Assembly (NCBI GenBank): GCA_002305915.1
Contig: DBRJ01000004.1
Span: 154,742-218,741 of the forward strand
Direction: 5' to 3'
DNA: 64,000 bases
From: Pelotomaculum sp. UBA1371
Lineage (GTDB): Bacteria; Bacillota; Desulfotomaculia; Desulfotomaculales; Pelotomaculaceae
A program made the position numbers and the translations under genes. Below are positions 8,117 through 17,337 of this stretch, piece after piece (within the stretch, counting starts at the first letter, position 1; every line of letters begins with the position of its first letter). The notes below the pieces were generated by a model. It had not been told where the DNA came from and ran no database searches. It was given only the letters and a program-made list of their open reading frames with translations.

Positions 8117-9784
8117 TTGGCAAAAGAACCTAAATTGTCCCTTATTCCCCTCGGGGGGCTGGGGGAAATCGGCAAAAACATGTTGGCGGTGAGATTTGGG
8201 GAGAATATTCTGGTAATTGACTGTGGTTTAATGTTCCCGGAAGAGGGAATGCTGGGAATTGATGTAGTTATTCCGGACATTACCTACCTGCTGGAAAACA
8301 GGGAATATGTACACGGTATCGTCCTCACCCACGGACATGAGGACCATATCGGAGCGTTGCCCTACGTATTGCGCCAACTTAATGTTCCGGTTTACGGAAC
8401 AAAACTTACCCTTGGACTTCTTCATGGAAAGTTGAAGGAGCAGAATATCGCCGGCGATGTGGAATTACACACTGTGAGGCCAAGGGACAGTGTTCAAATC
8501 GGACCGTTTAAAATTGACTTTATCAAGGTATCACACAGTATTCCGGATGCCGTGGCCATAGCCATTCACACACCAATAGGCACAGTTCTTCATACTGGCG
8601 ATTTTAAAATCGACCACACACCTGTTGATGGCCAGGTTACCGATTTTCAGCGTTTAAGCCAATTAGGCGAAAAAGGCGTCCTTGTTTTGCTGTCCGACAG
8701 CACCAACGCTGAACGCCCCGGCTACACCATGTCCGAGCGGTTTGTGGGTAACACATTCGACGAGGCCTTCCGTCAGGCGACTGAAGAGAGACTGATCATT
8801 GCTACTTTTGCCTCCAATGTACACAGACTGCAACAGGCCATTCACACGGCATATAAGTACAACCGTAAAGTCGCAGTAGTCGGCAGAAGTATGGTGAATG
8901 TGGTAAGCATCGCTTCAGAACTCGGCTACATTGATATCCCGGATGGTACCTTGATCGAGCTTGAAGAAGCCAACCGCCTGCCCAGGAACCGGGTTGTCAT
9001 TCTGACCACCGGCAGCCAGGGAGAACCAATGTCGGCGTTGACCAGGATGGCCTTATCCGACCACAGGCAGGTAGAGATCCTCCCCGGTGATTTAATCATA
9101 ATCTCAGCCACACCCATCCCTGGTAACGAAAAACTGGTTGCACGGATTATCGACCAGCTTTTCAAACTGGGGGCAAAGGTTATTTATGAATCTGTTTCCG
9201 GCACCCACGTATCAGGCCACCCCAGCCAGGAAGAATTAAAACTTATGATCAACCTGACGCGACCCAGGTTTTTCGTGCCGATACATGGAGAATACAGGAT
9301 GATGATTAAGCACGCTGAGCTGGCCAGGGAAGTGGGCGTATCCCCGGATAAGATATTTGTCGCAGAAAACGGACAGGTGCTGGAATTCACTCGCCGCTCC
9401 GGGCGCGTAGCAGGCAAGGTAACTGCGGGAAAAGTGCTGGTTGACGGACTGGGTGTAGGAGATGTTGGAAATATCGTCCTTCGGGACCGGAAACTTTTAT
9501 CCCAGGACGGCATCCTCATCGTAGTTGTTACAATCAATCGTGAAACAGGTCTTGTTATGGCCGGACCGGATATCGTCTCCAGAGGATTCGTTTACGTACG
9601 TGAATCCGAGGAACTTCTTGACGAAGCCAAAACGAAGGTCAAGAGCGCCCTGGATAAATGCAATTACCGGGGTCTATCCGAATGGTCCTCGATTAAATCA
9701 CAAATCAGAGATACCTTGGGCAGGTTTTTATATGAAAAAACCAGGAGAAGGCCGATGATTTTACCGATCATCATGGAAATATAA
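8117..9784 (+). CDS. Ribonuclease J
   Basis: An exo- and endoribonuclease of mRNA decay and rRNA processing. The 555-residue protein is a beta-CASP metallo-lactamase with the zinc motif HGHEDH at 72-77, further ligands in SHSIPD and HTGDFK, and the C-terminal RNase J domain. TTG 8117 follows AGGAGGT (8104-8110) at 6 bases; the open frame can be read from TTG 8093 but that has no ribosome-binding site. Its place after dapA matches rnjB (ymfA) of B. subtilis, but sequence alone does not decide whether it acts like J1 or J2. Confidence 0.93.
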   Translation: MAKEPKLSLIPLGGLGEIGKNMLAVRFGENILVIDCGLMFPEEGMLGIDVVIPDITYLLENREYVHGIVLTHGHEDHIGALPYVLRQLNVPVYGTKLTLGLLHGKLKEQNIAGDVELHTVRPRDSVQIGPFKIDFIKVSHSIPDAVAIAIHTPIGTVLHTGDFKIDHTPVDGQVTDFQRLSQLGEKGVLVLLSDSTNAERPGYTMSERFVGNTFDEAFRQATEERLIIATFASNVHRLQQAIHTAYKYNRKVAVVGRSMVNVVSIASELGYIDIPDGTLIELEEANRLPRNRVVILTTGSQGEPMSALTRMALSDHRQVEILPGDLIIISATPIPGNEKLVARIIDQLFKLGAKVIYESVSGTHVSGHPSQEELKLMINLTRPRFFVPIHGEYRMMIKHAELAREVGVSPDKIFVAENGQVLEFTRRSGRVAGKVTAGKVLVDGLGVGDVGNIVLRDRKLLSQDGILIVVVTINRETGLVMAGPDIVSRGFVYVRESEELLDEAKTKVKSALDKCNYRGLSEWSSIKSQIRDTLGRFLYEKTRRRPMILPIIMEI

Positions 9785-9825
9785 GGTTTCTAAGTTAAGA
9801 GGAATCAAGGCAATTGCATCAGGAC

Positions 9826-9853
9826 AAAAAGCCCCGGCTCACGGGGCATTTTT
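9826..9853 (+). terminator. Terminator after the RNase J gene
   Basis: GCCCCG (9831-9836) pairs with CGGGGC (9842-9847) around a 5-base loop, with A residues before and a T-run at 9849-9853. Confidence 0.8.
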
Positions 9854-9943
9854 GTTTGCCCCGGACGGTGTATTTTTTATAGTATTTAAACATACTAAAG
9901 ATGTTATAACGGCAAATCATTATCACGTCAGGGAGTGAAACCT

Positions 9944-10789
9944 GTGCAAACCTTCAGTTATGATCCTGAACCCGGTGTTTTCCCCTACACCCCCTCACCT
10001 GCGCCGTCACCGGAGATAACTCCTGATCCCGCACGGCGGGAAGAACCGGGTAGAGGGGATGAACCAGGTCACGAAGAACCGCAGCCCAACAGGAGAGTCA
10101 CCGGAAAAACCAAAGGCACCCTGGAAGCTGTAAAAGAAATGGGTGCCACACCTATTCCGGAGGTTAAATCGAACATCCACTGTCTGACTATTGTCGGTCA
10201 GATTGAAGGACACCTGGTGCTTCCACCCCAGAACAAAACCACAAAGTACGAGCATATCATTCCGCAGCTGGTCGCCCTCGAACAGGCGGCAGAAGTTGAA
10301 GGGATTCTAATAGTACTCAATACCGTTGGCGGAGATGTCGAGGCGGGTCTTGCTATAGCTGAGATGATTGCCAGCATATCAAAGCCCACTGTTTCAATTG
10401 TTCTGGGAGGAGGGCATTCAATCGGCGTTCCCATTGCTGTTGCAGCAAAATACTCTTATATTGCCAATACCGCCAGCATGACCATCCATCCCATCCGTTT
10501 AAACGGTCTCGTCATCGGCGTACCCCAGACTTACGAATATCTGGACAAAATGCAGGACAGGGTTGTCCGTTTTACGACAGAGCATTCCAGGATAAGTGAA
10601 CAAAAATTTCGCGAGTTAATGTTCAGAACCGGAGACCTGGCCAGGGACATCGGCACCGTCCTAATCGGCAGAGAGGCTGTGGATGTGGGACTGATTGAAG
10701 CGGTGGGGGGAATTGGCGACGCTGTTCAAAAAATCAAAGATATGATTGAACATTGGAAAGAACAGCGAAGAGAGGTGCCCCTCCAGTGA
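9944..10789 (+). CDS. tepA: TepA-like ClpP-family protease
   Basis: A cytosolic ClpP-like serine protease, known in B. subtilis as the translocation-enhancing protein TepA (YmfB). In 281 residues: a Pro/Glu-rich disordered N-terminus (about 8-60), then the ClpP fold with NTVGGD (126-131), the nucleophile Ser159 in GGGHSIG and His182 in TIHP. GTG 9944 is preferred because GGGAGTG (9931-9937) serves as its ribosome-binding site; GTG 9935 lies within that site. It keeps the B. subtilis order RNase J-tepA-ylzJ-spoIIIE. Confidence 0.88.
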   Translation: MQTFSYDPEPGVFPYTPSPAPSPEITPDPARREEPGRGDEPGHEEPQPNRRVTGKTKGTLEAVKEMGATPIPEVKSNIHCLTIVGQIEGHLVLPPQNKTTKYEHIIPQLVALEQAAEVEGILIVLNTVGGDVEAGLAIAEMIASISKPTVSIVLGGGHSIGVPIAVAAKYSYIANTASMTIHPIRLNGLVIGVPQTYEYLDKMQDRVVRFTTEHSRISEQKFRELMFRTGDLARDIGTVLIGREAVDVGLIEAVGGIGDAVQKIKDMIEHWKEQRREVPLQ

Positions 10790-10998
10790 TTTTATATACA
10801 CCGATGCAGCTGGAACTGGTGTTGGAAGGCTTTGACCCGACAAAATACCCCGAATACAGGGAAGTGATCTATAACGGGGTCCCCATGCTGGTGGAAGAAG
10901 CCGGCTTTGGCGCCAAGAGGATCGTCAAGCTTCTGAGCACCAGGCCTTCCGATTACCTGAGACCGGATTTGCTGCCCGGAAATCTTGTTAAATATTAA
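10786..10998 (+). CDS. YlzJ-like protein
   Basis: A 70-residue protein of the YlzJ-like family, small proteins found between tepA and spoIIIE in spore formers; no molecular role is established. GTG 10786 overlaps the tepA stop codon in a GTGA arrangement and sits 8 bases after AGAGGTG, so the two genes are translationally coupled. It has no membrane segment. Confidence 0.75.
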   Translation: MILYTPMQLELVLEGFDPTKYPEYREVIYNGVPMLVEEAGFGAKRIVKLLSTRPSDYLRPDLLPGNLVKY

Positions 10999-11048
10999 TA
11001 TTATATTCTATGCAGGATTTTCCCTGAATTTGTTTTTTCGGACGAGCC

Positions 11049-11062
11049 AGGCGTGCTATAAT
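11049..11062 (+). promoter_or_regulatory. Extended -10 promoter of uppP
   Basis: A perfect TATAAT at 11057-11062 with TG one base upstream (11054-11055) forms an extended -10. No good -35 is seen at 17 bases, which is normal for this class. Confidence 0.6.
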
Positions 11063-11104
11063 GAGTAAGTGCGTTAAATCCTGTGCTCATCCGGAGGTGT
11101 TGAT

Positions 11105-11890
11105 TTGACTATTTTCCAGGCGCTTGTTCTCGGCATCTTTCAGGGTCTGGGGGAATTTCTACCAATCTCCAGCTCAGCTCACCTGGTCCTGATCCCATGG
11201 GTTTTCAACTGGCCTTACGCCGGGCTGACTTTTGACGTGGCCCTGCACATCGGAACGCTGATTTCCGTAGTGGCTTTCTTCTGGCGGGACTGGTTCTCTC
11301 TAATCAGCAGCGCCCTGCGCCGGGATGGAACACAGGAAGCCAGAATGTTCTGGTACCTGCTGGTTGCAACTGTTCCCGGAGCCGCTGTGGGCTACCTGTT
11401 TGAGGAACAGGCCGAGACCATCTTCCGCACCCCGTTATTAATCGGCGCCCTGTTAATTGCAATGGGCATCGTTCTTTACTGGGTAGACCGCAGAGCCGCC
11501 AGTATTAAAGATATCCAGAGCCTGTCACTGTCCGGCAGCCTGCTCATCGGCCTTTCCCAGGCTTTTGCCATCATCCCCGGTGTATCCCGCTCCGGGGTTA
11601 CCATGACTGCGGGGCGTGCCCTGGGTCTGACCCGTGAAGCAGCAGCAAGGTTTTCCTTTTTGCTTTCCACTCCCATCATCGTGGGCGCAGGAGTCTTCAA
11701 ATTAAAAGACATCACCCCGGGAGAAATCAATGCAGCTTTTATAACCGGGGTAATAGCTTCCGCAGCAGTTGGTTTTCTCTCCATAGGCTTCCTTCTCAGG
11801 TATCTGGCCCGGCATAATTTCGGAGTTTTTGCCTGGTACCGTTTCGCCGTGGGCTCAGCGGTAATTTTAATTGCCCTGCTCAGGTTGTAA
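11105..11890 (+). CDS. uppP: Undecaprenyl-diphosphatase UppP (BacA family)
   Basis: An integral membrane phosphatase that regenerates undecaprenyl phosphate for peptidoglycan and other envelope polymers and gives some bacitracin resistance. The 261 residues form multiple membrane helices with both conserved motifs: EFLPISSSAH at 17-26 and PGVSRSG at about 157-163, which build the active site. TTG 11105 follows CCGGAGGTG. It has its own promoter after the YlzJ-like gene. Confidence 0.95.
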   Translation: MTIFQALVLGIFQGLGEFLPISSSAHLVLIPWVFNWPYAGLTFDVALHIGTLISVVAFFWRDWFSLISSALRRDGTQEARMFWYLLVATVPGAAVGYLFEEQAETIFRTPLLIGALLIAMGIVLYWVDRRAASIKDIQSLSLSGSLLIGLSQAFAIIPGVSRSGVTMTAGRALGLTREAAARFSFLLSTPIIVGAGVFKLKDITPGEINAAFITGVIASAAVGFLSIGFLLRYLARHNFGVFAWYRFAVGSAVILIALLRL

Positions 11891-12162
11891 AACCCTGCCT
11901 GTCACTTGATATTCCGGCACTGCGACCGCATTTTTCCTGCATTATGGCTGGTTCCAGATCCAGGAGAGATTTAAGCTGTTGCAGCACAATCTTTTTTAGA
12001 ATTCTTTAAAAATGCCAGTGCCGGAGAGGGAAGTAACAGGAATACAAAACACCCGTCTTTTTCATAGAAAAAGCCCCCAATTTCTGCGGTGGGCTATTAT
12101 TATGTGTATTTATAAGGAATTTCGGACCCAACTGTGGTATATTATCTTTGGAGGGTAAAAAT

Positions 12163-14433
12163 ATGGGAACGACAGGCCGTCTCAAGGAAGAACTCAAATG
12201 TGAAATTCTGGGAATCGCTTTCGTAGCTTTGGGCGTGCTGGGTATTGTTTGCCTTCTTTCCCCTTCCTCAGGACTGATTAGTCAGTTTGTCGACAGGGTT
12301 TTAAAGGGCATTGCCGGTGAAGGGAGATACCTTTTTCCACTCCTTCTGGTGCTGACCGGCGTCAGACTGGTTCTAAAACGCAGCAAGACCCGGATATCTG
12401 AAAGAATGTACGGGGCTGGTCTTCTATATCTGGTGGCCCTGACTTTTTTCCATCTCATGATTCCCCCGGAAGATTCCTTCAAGGCGGGAGTAGCAGGTGA
12501 TGGAGGAGGGGTTATGGGTGCGCTCTTAAGTTATGGTTTCAGAAAATCCTTCGGTATCACCGGAACCTATATTATTCTAATTACAGCCGGGGTTATCTCC
12601 CTATTACTGCTTACCAATCTCTCCCTGGTAGCTATTGCCAGAAGTCTGACCGAACGTTGTAAAACCGTATTCAAAAAAGGTTTAAGAAGCATGGAAGGTT
12701 TCCTCTTTGTAGATGTAGAAGAAGAGGAAGAAAGGGAAAAGGAAAAGGAAAAAAATAAAAAAGTCGACCGCCAAAAACCGGTTATTATCGATACCGGTGA
12801 ACATTTCACCATTCTGGAACCAGTGGAAGGAGCAACAGAGGAATCTTCGCAGGAAAAGGAACCTAAAGAATCCCCGCCTTTTTCAGAAAAGAGCCCTGAC
12901 ACTGCCCCAGTCAGCACTGAGCAAATTAATTCCGGCCAGGACAAAAGCGGGGACGACGAAATATCTATTATTGACCGTGAACAGACAGCGGGCCTGCCCT
13001 CATATAAGCTGCCCCCTTTGACACTTCTGGCGCGCCCGAACAGGATCAAAAACATTCGTTATAATAAAGATATCAATGAAAACGTCCGTATTCTGGAAGA
13101 TACCCTGGAAAGCTTCGGTGTTAAGGCAAGGGTTATTCAGGTTTCCAGGGGACCGGCCATAACCCGCTACGAAATCCAGCCCCCTTCAGGTGTAAAAGTG
13201 AGCCGTATCGTCGGTCTTGCCGACGATATCGCACTTTCCATGGCTGCCCCGGGTGTGCGTATTGAAGCTCCCATTCCCGGCAAGGCAGCAGTTGGGATCG
13301 AGGTCCCCAACAGGGAAATATCCATGGTTCATTTAAGGGACCTGCTGGAAACCCAGGAGTTTATTCAAGCAAAATCAAAGCTTACCATAGCGCTGGGAAA
13401 AGACATTGCCGGCAATCCGGTCATCGGCGATATGGGAAAGATGCATCATTTACTAATAGCAGGCGCCACCGGTTCAGGAAAAAGTGTCTGCCTGAACACC
13501 TTGATTGCCAGCATACTTTTTAAAGCGACCCCCGATGAAGTAAAACTCCTGATGATCGACCCCAAAATGGTAGAACTGGCTACTTATAACGGAATACCCC
13601 ATTTGGTTACACCGGTGGTTACTGATCCCAGAAAGGCGGCAACATCTTTGCGCTGGGCAGCCAAGGAAATGGAACGCCGCTACGAGATGTTTGCCGCAGC
13701 GGGGGTACGCGACATTACCCGCTATAATAAACTCATAAAAACAAAAGAACCGGACGGCAACAGCCTGCCCCTTCCATTTGTCATAGTTATTATTGACGAA
13801 CTGGCCGACCTGATGATCGTTGCCCCGGCGGATGTCGAAGATGCCATCTGCAGGCTGGCCCAGATGGCCAGAGCCGCCGGTATTCACCTGGTGGTCGCTA
13901 CTCAGCGTCCGTCCGTGGATGTGATTACAGGACTGATCAAAGCCAACATTCCTTCCCGGATTTCCTTTGCTGTTTCAAGCCAGATTGACTCCCGGACAAT
14001 TCTGGATATGTCCGGAGCGGAAAAGTTACTGGGCAAAGGGGACATGCTGTTCTTTCCAGTAGGCGCATCCAAGCCGGTCCGGGTTCAGGGAGCTTATTTA
14101 TCCGACCGCGAGGTGGACGAGCTTGTCAAATACTTAAAAAAACAGGCAGAGCCGGTTTACGACGAAAAGATTTTAAAAGAGGCTCCTACCGAGGAAAGCC
14201 CTCCGGAAGTGGAAGACGAGCTGCTCCCCCAGGCCGTTTTAATTTTAATTGAAACCGGTCATGCCTCTATTTCCATGCTGCAAAGGAGACTTCATATCGG
14301 ATATGCCAGAGCGGCGCGGCTAATAGATATCATGGAGAAGCGGGGCATCGTCGGTGGTTATGAGGGAAGCAAACCCCGTGCTATCCTGATGACACTGGAC
14401 CAATACAATCAGGTTTTCAAAAAGCGCTTTTAG
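12163..14433 (+). CDS. DNA translocase FtsK/SpoIIIE
   Basis: A septum-anchored ATPase that pumps chromosomal DNA into the forespore or away from the division septum. In 756 residues: four predicted membrane helices in the first ~180, a charged Glu/Lys-rich linker (about 185-300), the motor domain with Walker A GATGSGKS (about 434-441) and an IIDEL Walker B, and a C-terminal winged-helix gamma domain for sequence-directed translocation. ATG 12163 lies 7 bases after GGAGGG. In the gap before it (11891-12162) only a weak AGCCC/GGGCT hairpin is visible. The position matches spoIIIE. Confidence 0.95.
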   Translation: MGTTGRLKEELKCEILGIAFVALGVLGIVCLLSPSSGLISQFVDRVLKGIAGEGRYLFPLLLVLTGVRLVLKRSKTRISERMYGAGLLYLVALTFFHLMIPPEDSFKAGVAGDGGGVMGALLSYGFRKSFGITGTYIILITAGVISLLLLTNLSLVAIARSLTERCKTVFKKGLRSMEGFLFVDVEEEEEREKEKEKNKKVDRQKPVIIDTGEHFTILEPVEGATEESSQEKEPKESPPFSEKSPDTAPVSTEQINSGQDKSGDDEISIIDREQTAGLPSYKLPPLTLLARPNRIKNIRYNKDINENVRILEDTLESFGVKARVIQVSRGPAITRYEIQPPSGVKVSRIVGLADDIALSMAAPGVRIEAPIPGKAAVGIEVPNREISMVHLRDLLETQEFIQAKSKLTIALGKDIAGNPVIGDMGKMHHLLIAGATGSGKSVCLNTLIASILFKATPDEVKLLMIDPKMVELATYNGIPHLVTPVVTDPRKAATSLRWAAKEMERRYEMFAAAGVRDITRYNKLIKTKEPDGNSLPLPFVIVIIDELADLMIVAPADVEDAICRLAQMARAAGIHLVVATQRPSVDVITGLIKANIPSRISFAVSSQIDSRTILDMSGAEKLLGKGDMLFFPVGASKPVRVQGAYLSDREVDELVKYLKKQAEPVYDEKILKEAPTEESPPEVEDELLPQAVLILIETGHASISMLQRRLHIGYARAARLIDIMEKRGIVGGYEGSKPRAILMTLDQYNQVFKKRF

Positions 14434-14543
14434 GATTTTTATTAAAAACCCCGGGCTCATGTTCCGTGATTGGGGTTATAGATTCAGGGAAAAGGGAAAA
14501 CCTAAAATAACCGGCCGGTACAGGACTCAAGAGGCAACCTACG

Positions 14544-15635
14544 ATGTATAGGGAAATCACAATTTACGAAGCCTTAAAACAACAAAACGCGCTGCTGATC
14601 GATGTCCGATCAGAGGAAGAGTATGACCGGGCAACCATTCCCGGCGCTGTTAATATTCCGGTTTTTAATAATGAGGAACGAGCGGCGATTGGAACCATGT
14701 ACCACCGGGAAGGCCCGGAACCCGCCCGCAGGCTGGGTTTGAAACTGGCGGCGCCAAAGTTGCCCGATAAAATAAATTCCGTTGATCAAATAGCGAACGG
14801 GCGGAAATTAATCGTATTTTGCTGGCGCGGAGGCCTGCGCAGCCAGTTCATGGCCTCGCTTCTGGATACCATGGGCTATCCTGTGAGCAGGATTGTGGGG
14901 GGGTATAAGGCCTACAGGAAATATATAAATGAATATTTTAACCGGGCGGCATTAACCCAAAAAGCCGTTGTCCTCCACGGCCTCACCGGTGTCGGAAAAA
15001 CAGAAGCCCTGCTGGGGCTGGCTCAAATGGGACTCCCGGCACTTGACCTGGAAGGGCTGGCGCGCCACAGGGGCTCGGTTTACGGCAAAATCGGGCTGCC
15101 CCCATCGCCTTCCCAACAAGCTTTCGAAAGTGATCTGGTGTGTTTTTTTAACTCTCTGGGCGAGAAAGGCCTTTTTATCGTGGAGTGTGAAAGCAGGCGG
15201 GTGGGTAATCTGATTTTACCGTCTCCACTGTTGAAATCAATGGAAAACGGCTATAAAATTCTTCTATATACTTCCCTGGAAAACCGGATCAAGCGAATCC
15301 GGGAGGATTATACCAGAGGACCCGGCGAGAATATCCCGGAATTGCAAAAAGCTACCAGTTCCCTAATAAAAAGGATTGGGCGGGCCCGGGTGGAAGAACT
15401 TAACATTTTATTATCAAAAAGGGATTTTGACTCTGTATTCACATATCTTTTAAAAAGTTATTACGATCCCTTATACCGGTATCCTGACGGTCCATCTCTC
15501 GAGTATGATCTTTCTGTTGACACTAAAGATATGAAAAAAGCTGTTCAGAAACTAACTTGTTTCATTCAGAACCTGCCCGAATATGAGCATACCGACCTAG
15601 GGAGGTACAGCCAATGGAAATCGGCCAAGAGTTGA
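14544..15635 (+). CDS. mnmH: tRNA 2-selenouridine synthase
   Basis: Replaces sulfur by selenium at the wobble 2-thiouridine of Lys, Glu and Gln tRNAs, via a geranylated intermediate, using selenophosphate. The 363 residues contain an N-terminal rhodanese domain (DVRSEEEYDRATIPGA at 20-35) with the active-site Cys93 in FCWRGG, then a P-loop domain with GLTGVGKT at 146-153. This is the SelU/YbbB architecture. The ribosome-binding site before ATG 14544 is weak. The 3' end overlaps the next gene by 22 bases. Its presence implies selenophosphate supply (selD), which is not in this window. Confidence 0.9.
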   Translation: MYREITIYEALKQQNALLIDVRSEEEYDRATIPGAVNIPVFNNEERAAIGTMYHREGPEPARRLGLKLAAPKLPDKINSVDQIANGRKLIVFCWRGGLRSQFMASLLDTMGYPVSRIVGGYKAYRKYINEYFNRAALTQKAVVLHGLTGVGKTEALLGLAQMGLPALDLEGLARHRGSVYGKIGLPPSPSQQAFESDLVCFFNSLGEKGLFIVECESRRVGNLILPSPLLKSMENGYKILLYTSLENRIKRIREDYTRGPGENIPELQKATSSLIKRIGRARVEELNILLSKRDFDSVFTYLLKSYYDPLYRYPDGPSLEYDLSVDTKDMKKAVQKLTCFIQNLPEYEHTDLGRYSQWKSAKS

Positions 15636-16426
15636 AGGCTGCCAGAGAAGCAATGGGACTGTCCCTGGAAGAAGTTGAACAGGCAACCAAGATCCGCCGC
15701 AAATATCTTCAGGCATTAGAAAATGAACAATTTGATCTTTTACCGGGGGCGGTATACGCCAAGGCTTTCCTGAAAAACTACGCCAGGTTCTTAAACCTGG
15801 ATGTTGAGGAAACAATGGAAGCATATAGCCGGTTATTTATTAGAGAGGCACCCCCTAGGAGCCCTGAAAGGAGTACACCGAGGCGCACCAAAGAGCCGGT
15901 CAAGGTGAACGTTCCGGGCAAACCCCGTTACTGGCTCTACCTTGCTGCCTTCGTTGTCTTAATCGGTCTGACCATATCACTGTTTTACGGGGCCAGGGGA
16001 ATGGGCCTGCTCCCTCCGGCTGACAGAACCATAGAAGAAACCCGTAGAAACCCTGCACAAGTACCCCAACGGATGGATGAGAATAATCAGACGCCCGACG
16101 GCCAGGCCCGGACGCCGGATGAGCAGGCTGTACCGGACCAGACCCGGACGCCGGATGAGCAGGCTGTACCGGACCAAACAGGCGTTAATCTTGTTCTTAA
16201 CGTAAAAAGTGACCGGAGCTGGATGAGGGTTATTGTGGATGGAGACCCCGCCTTCCAGGGAGAAGTACCGGCGGGACAGTCAAAAAATTTTGAAGCTAGG
16301 GACAAGATCGCAGTTACCCTGGGTAACGCAGGTGTTGTAGAAGTGCTTTTAAACGAACAGAACCTTGGCTTCCTGGGAGGCGAAGGAGCAGTTGTTTACC
16401 GGGAATTTACCCCGCCCCAGGGCTAA
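15614..16426 (+). CDS. RodZ/YmfM-like membrane protein with Xre helix-turn-helix
   Basis: A cell-shape and division factor related to RodZ. In 270 residues: a cytoplasmic helix-turn-helix domain (1-75), a basic linker, one membrane helix (about 106-126), a Pro/Glu/Asp-rich extracellular linker and a C-terminal RodZ-type beta domain (DUF4115, about 190-265). The linker holds two exact copies of a 12-residue unit. ATG 15614 follows GGGAGG (15600-15605) and overlaps mnmH, so translation is probably coupled. In B. subtilis the homologue ymfM sits just before pgsA. Confidence 0.88.
   Translation: MEIGQELKAAREAMGLSLEEVEQATKIRRKYLQALENEQFDLLPGAVYAKAFLKNYARFLNLDVEETMEAYSRLFIREAPPRSPERSTPRRTKEPVKVNVPGKPRYWLYLAAFVVLIGLTISLFYGARGMGLLPPADRTIEETRRNPAQVPQRMDENNQTPDGQARTPDEQAVPDQTRTPDEQAVPDQTGVNLVLNVKSDRSWMRVIVDGDPAFQGEVPAGQSKNFEARDKIAVTLGNAGVVEVLLNEQNLGFLGGEGAVVYREFTPPQG
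16107..16176 (+). repeat. Two-copy 36-bp in-frame tandem repeat
   Basis: A 36-base unit starting CCCGGACGCCGGATGAGCAG at 16107 is repeated exactly from 16143. It encodes the 12-residue unit TPDEQAVPDQTR in the extracellular linker of the RodZ-like protein. Identical copies indicate a recent duplication. Confidence 0.9.
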
Positions 16427-16440
16427 AAATGTTTCATTTA

Positions 16441-16473
16441 AAGAGAAGCCGGACTGTTACGGCTTCTCTTTCG
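16441..16473. terminator. Bidirectional terminator between rodZ and fakB
   Basis: A perfect 11-bp stem (16441-16451 with 16460-16470) around an 8-base loop, T-rich on both strands. It lies between the convergent rodZ-like and DegV genes. Confidence 0.85.
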
Positions 16474-16478
16474 CTCTT

Positions 16479-17321
16479 TTATGGGTCCGGAGCAAAGACA
16501 ATGCCCACAACCCCGGGGCCCGTATGGGTGCCCACTACAGCGCCCAACTTGGATATGACCGGTTCGGCACAGTGCAGCTTTGCCTTAATCTTCTGGCAAA
16601 ATTTTTCCATGCCTTCAGGATCCATCCCGTGAACAATGGAGCACTTGATTTTTTGCCCGGCGGCCTTTTCCTCGACTATTTGGGCCAGCCTTTCAATGGC
16701 TTTGGTCTTGCCCCTGATTTTCTCATAGGGCTGGACCTGGCCTTTACTTAAATATAAAAGGGGCTTAATATTTAGAATTGTTCCTAAAAAAGCCGTAGCC
16801 ATTCCGATCCTGCCGCCCCGTGCAAGATACTCCAGGGAATCCACAATAAAGAATACCTGCAACCGGGCTTGTAAATCAGAAATTATTTTCAGGATTTCTC
16901 CTTTTGTCATTCCCTTGCCGGCTGCCCTGGCAGCCTCCAGTACAATTAAACCGAGCCCCATACTGACCGATTTTGAATCAACAACTTCAATATCGGCGCC
17001 GGGAACCATTTCCCTGGCAATCCGGGCTGACTGACAAGTCCCGCTCATGACCGATGAGAGATGTATGGATATGATGCTTTTAGCTGAAAGAGAGGTGTAA
17101 ACCGAGACAAATTCCCCGGGGGTAGGCTGGGATGTAGTGGCTGTTTCACGTCTTTCCACCAGACGCTGGTAAAACTGTTCTGTACTGATATCCACACCGT
17201 CCCGGTAGGTATCTTTACCGTTAAAAATCACTTTTAAAGGTACTACGGCAATATTATGATCTTTAACAAGCTTTTCCGGCAAGTCGGCGGTACTATCGGT
17301 GACTATTTGAACTTGATTCAT
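16479..17321 (-). CDS. fakB: DegV family fatty-acid-binding protein FakB
   Basis: Binds a fatty acid and presents it to the kinase FakA, producing acyl phosphate for phospholipid synthesis from free fatty acids. The 280-residue protein starts with the family hallmark IVTDSTADLP and has TSQPTPGEF and the SGT segment of the ligand pocket. ATG 17321 is favoured because AAGGTGG lies 8 bases upstream; a GTG at 17333 overlaps that site. The gene is immediately downstream of fakA, which strongly supports this role rather than another DegV function. Confidence 0.87.
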   Translation of the reverse strand: MNQVQIVTDSTADLPEKLVKDHNIAVVPLKVIFNGKDTYRDGVDISTEQFYQRLVERRETATTSQPTPGEFVSVYTSLSAKSIISIHLSSVMSGTCQSARIAREMVPGADIEVVDSKSVSMGLGLIVLEAARAAGKGMTKGEILKIISDLQARLQVFFIVDSLEYLARGGRIGMATAFLGTILNIKPLLYLSKGQVQPYEKIRGKTKAIERLAQIVEEKAAGQKIKCSIVHGMDPEGMEKFCQKIKAKLHCAEPVISKLGAVVGTHTGPGVVGIVFAPDP

Positions 17322-17337
17322 GCTATAAACCACCTTC

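Noticed and set aside
12567..13055. 162-codon minus-strand frame within ftsK/spoIIIE
   Set aside because: Shadow caused by the Glu/Lys-rich linker; the product is Ser-rich low complexity.
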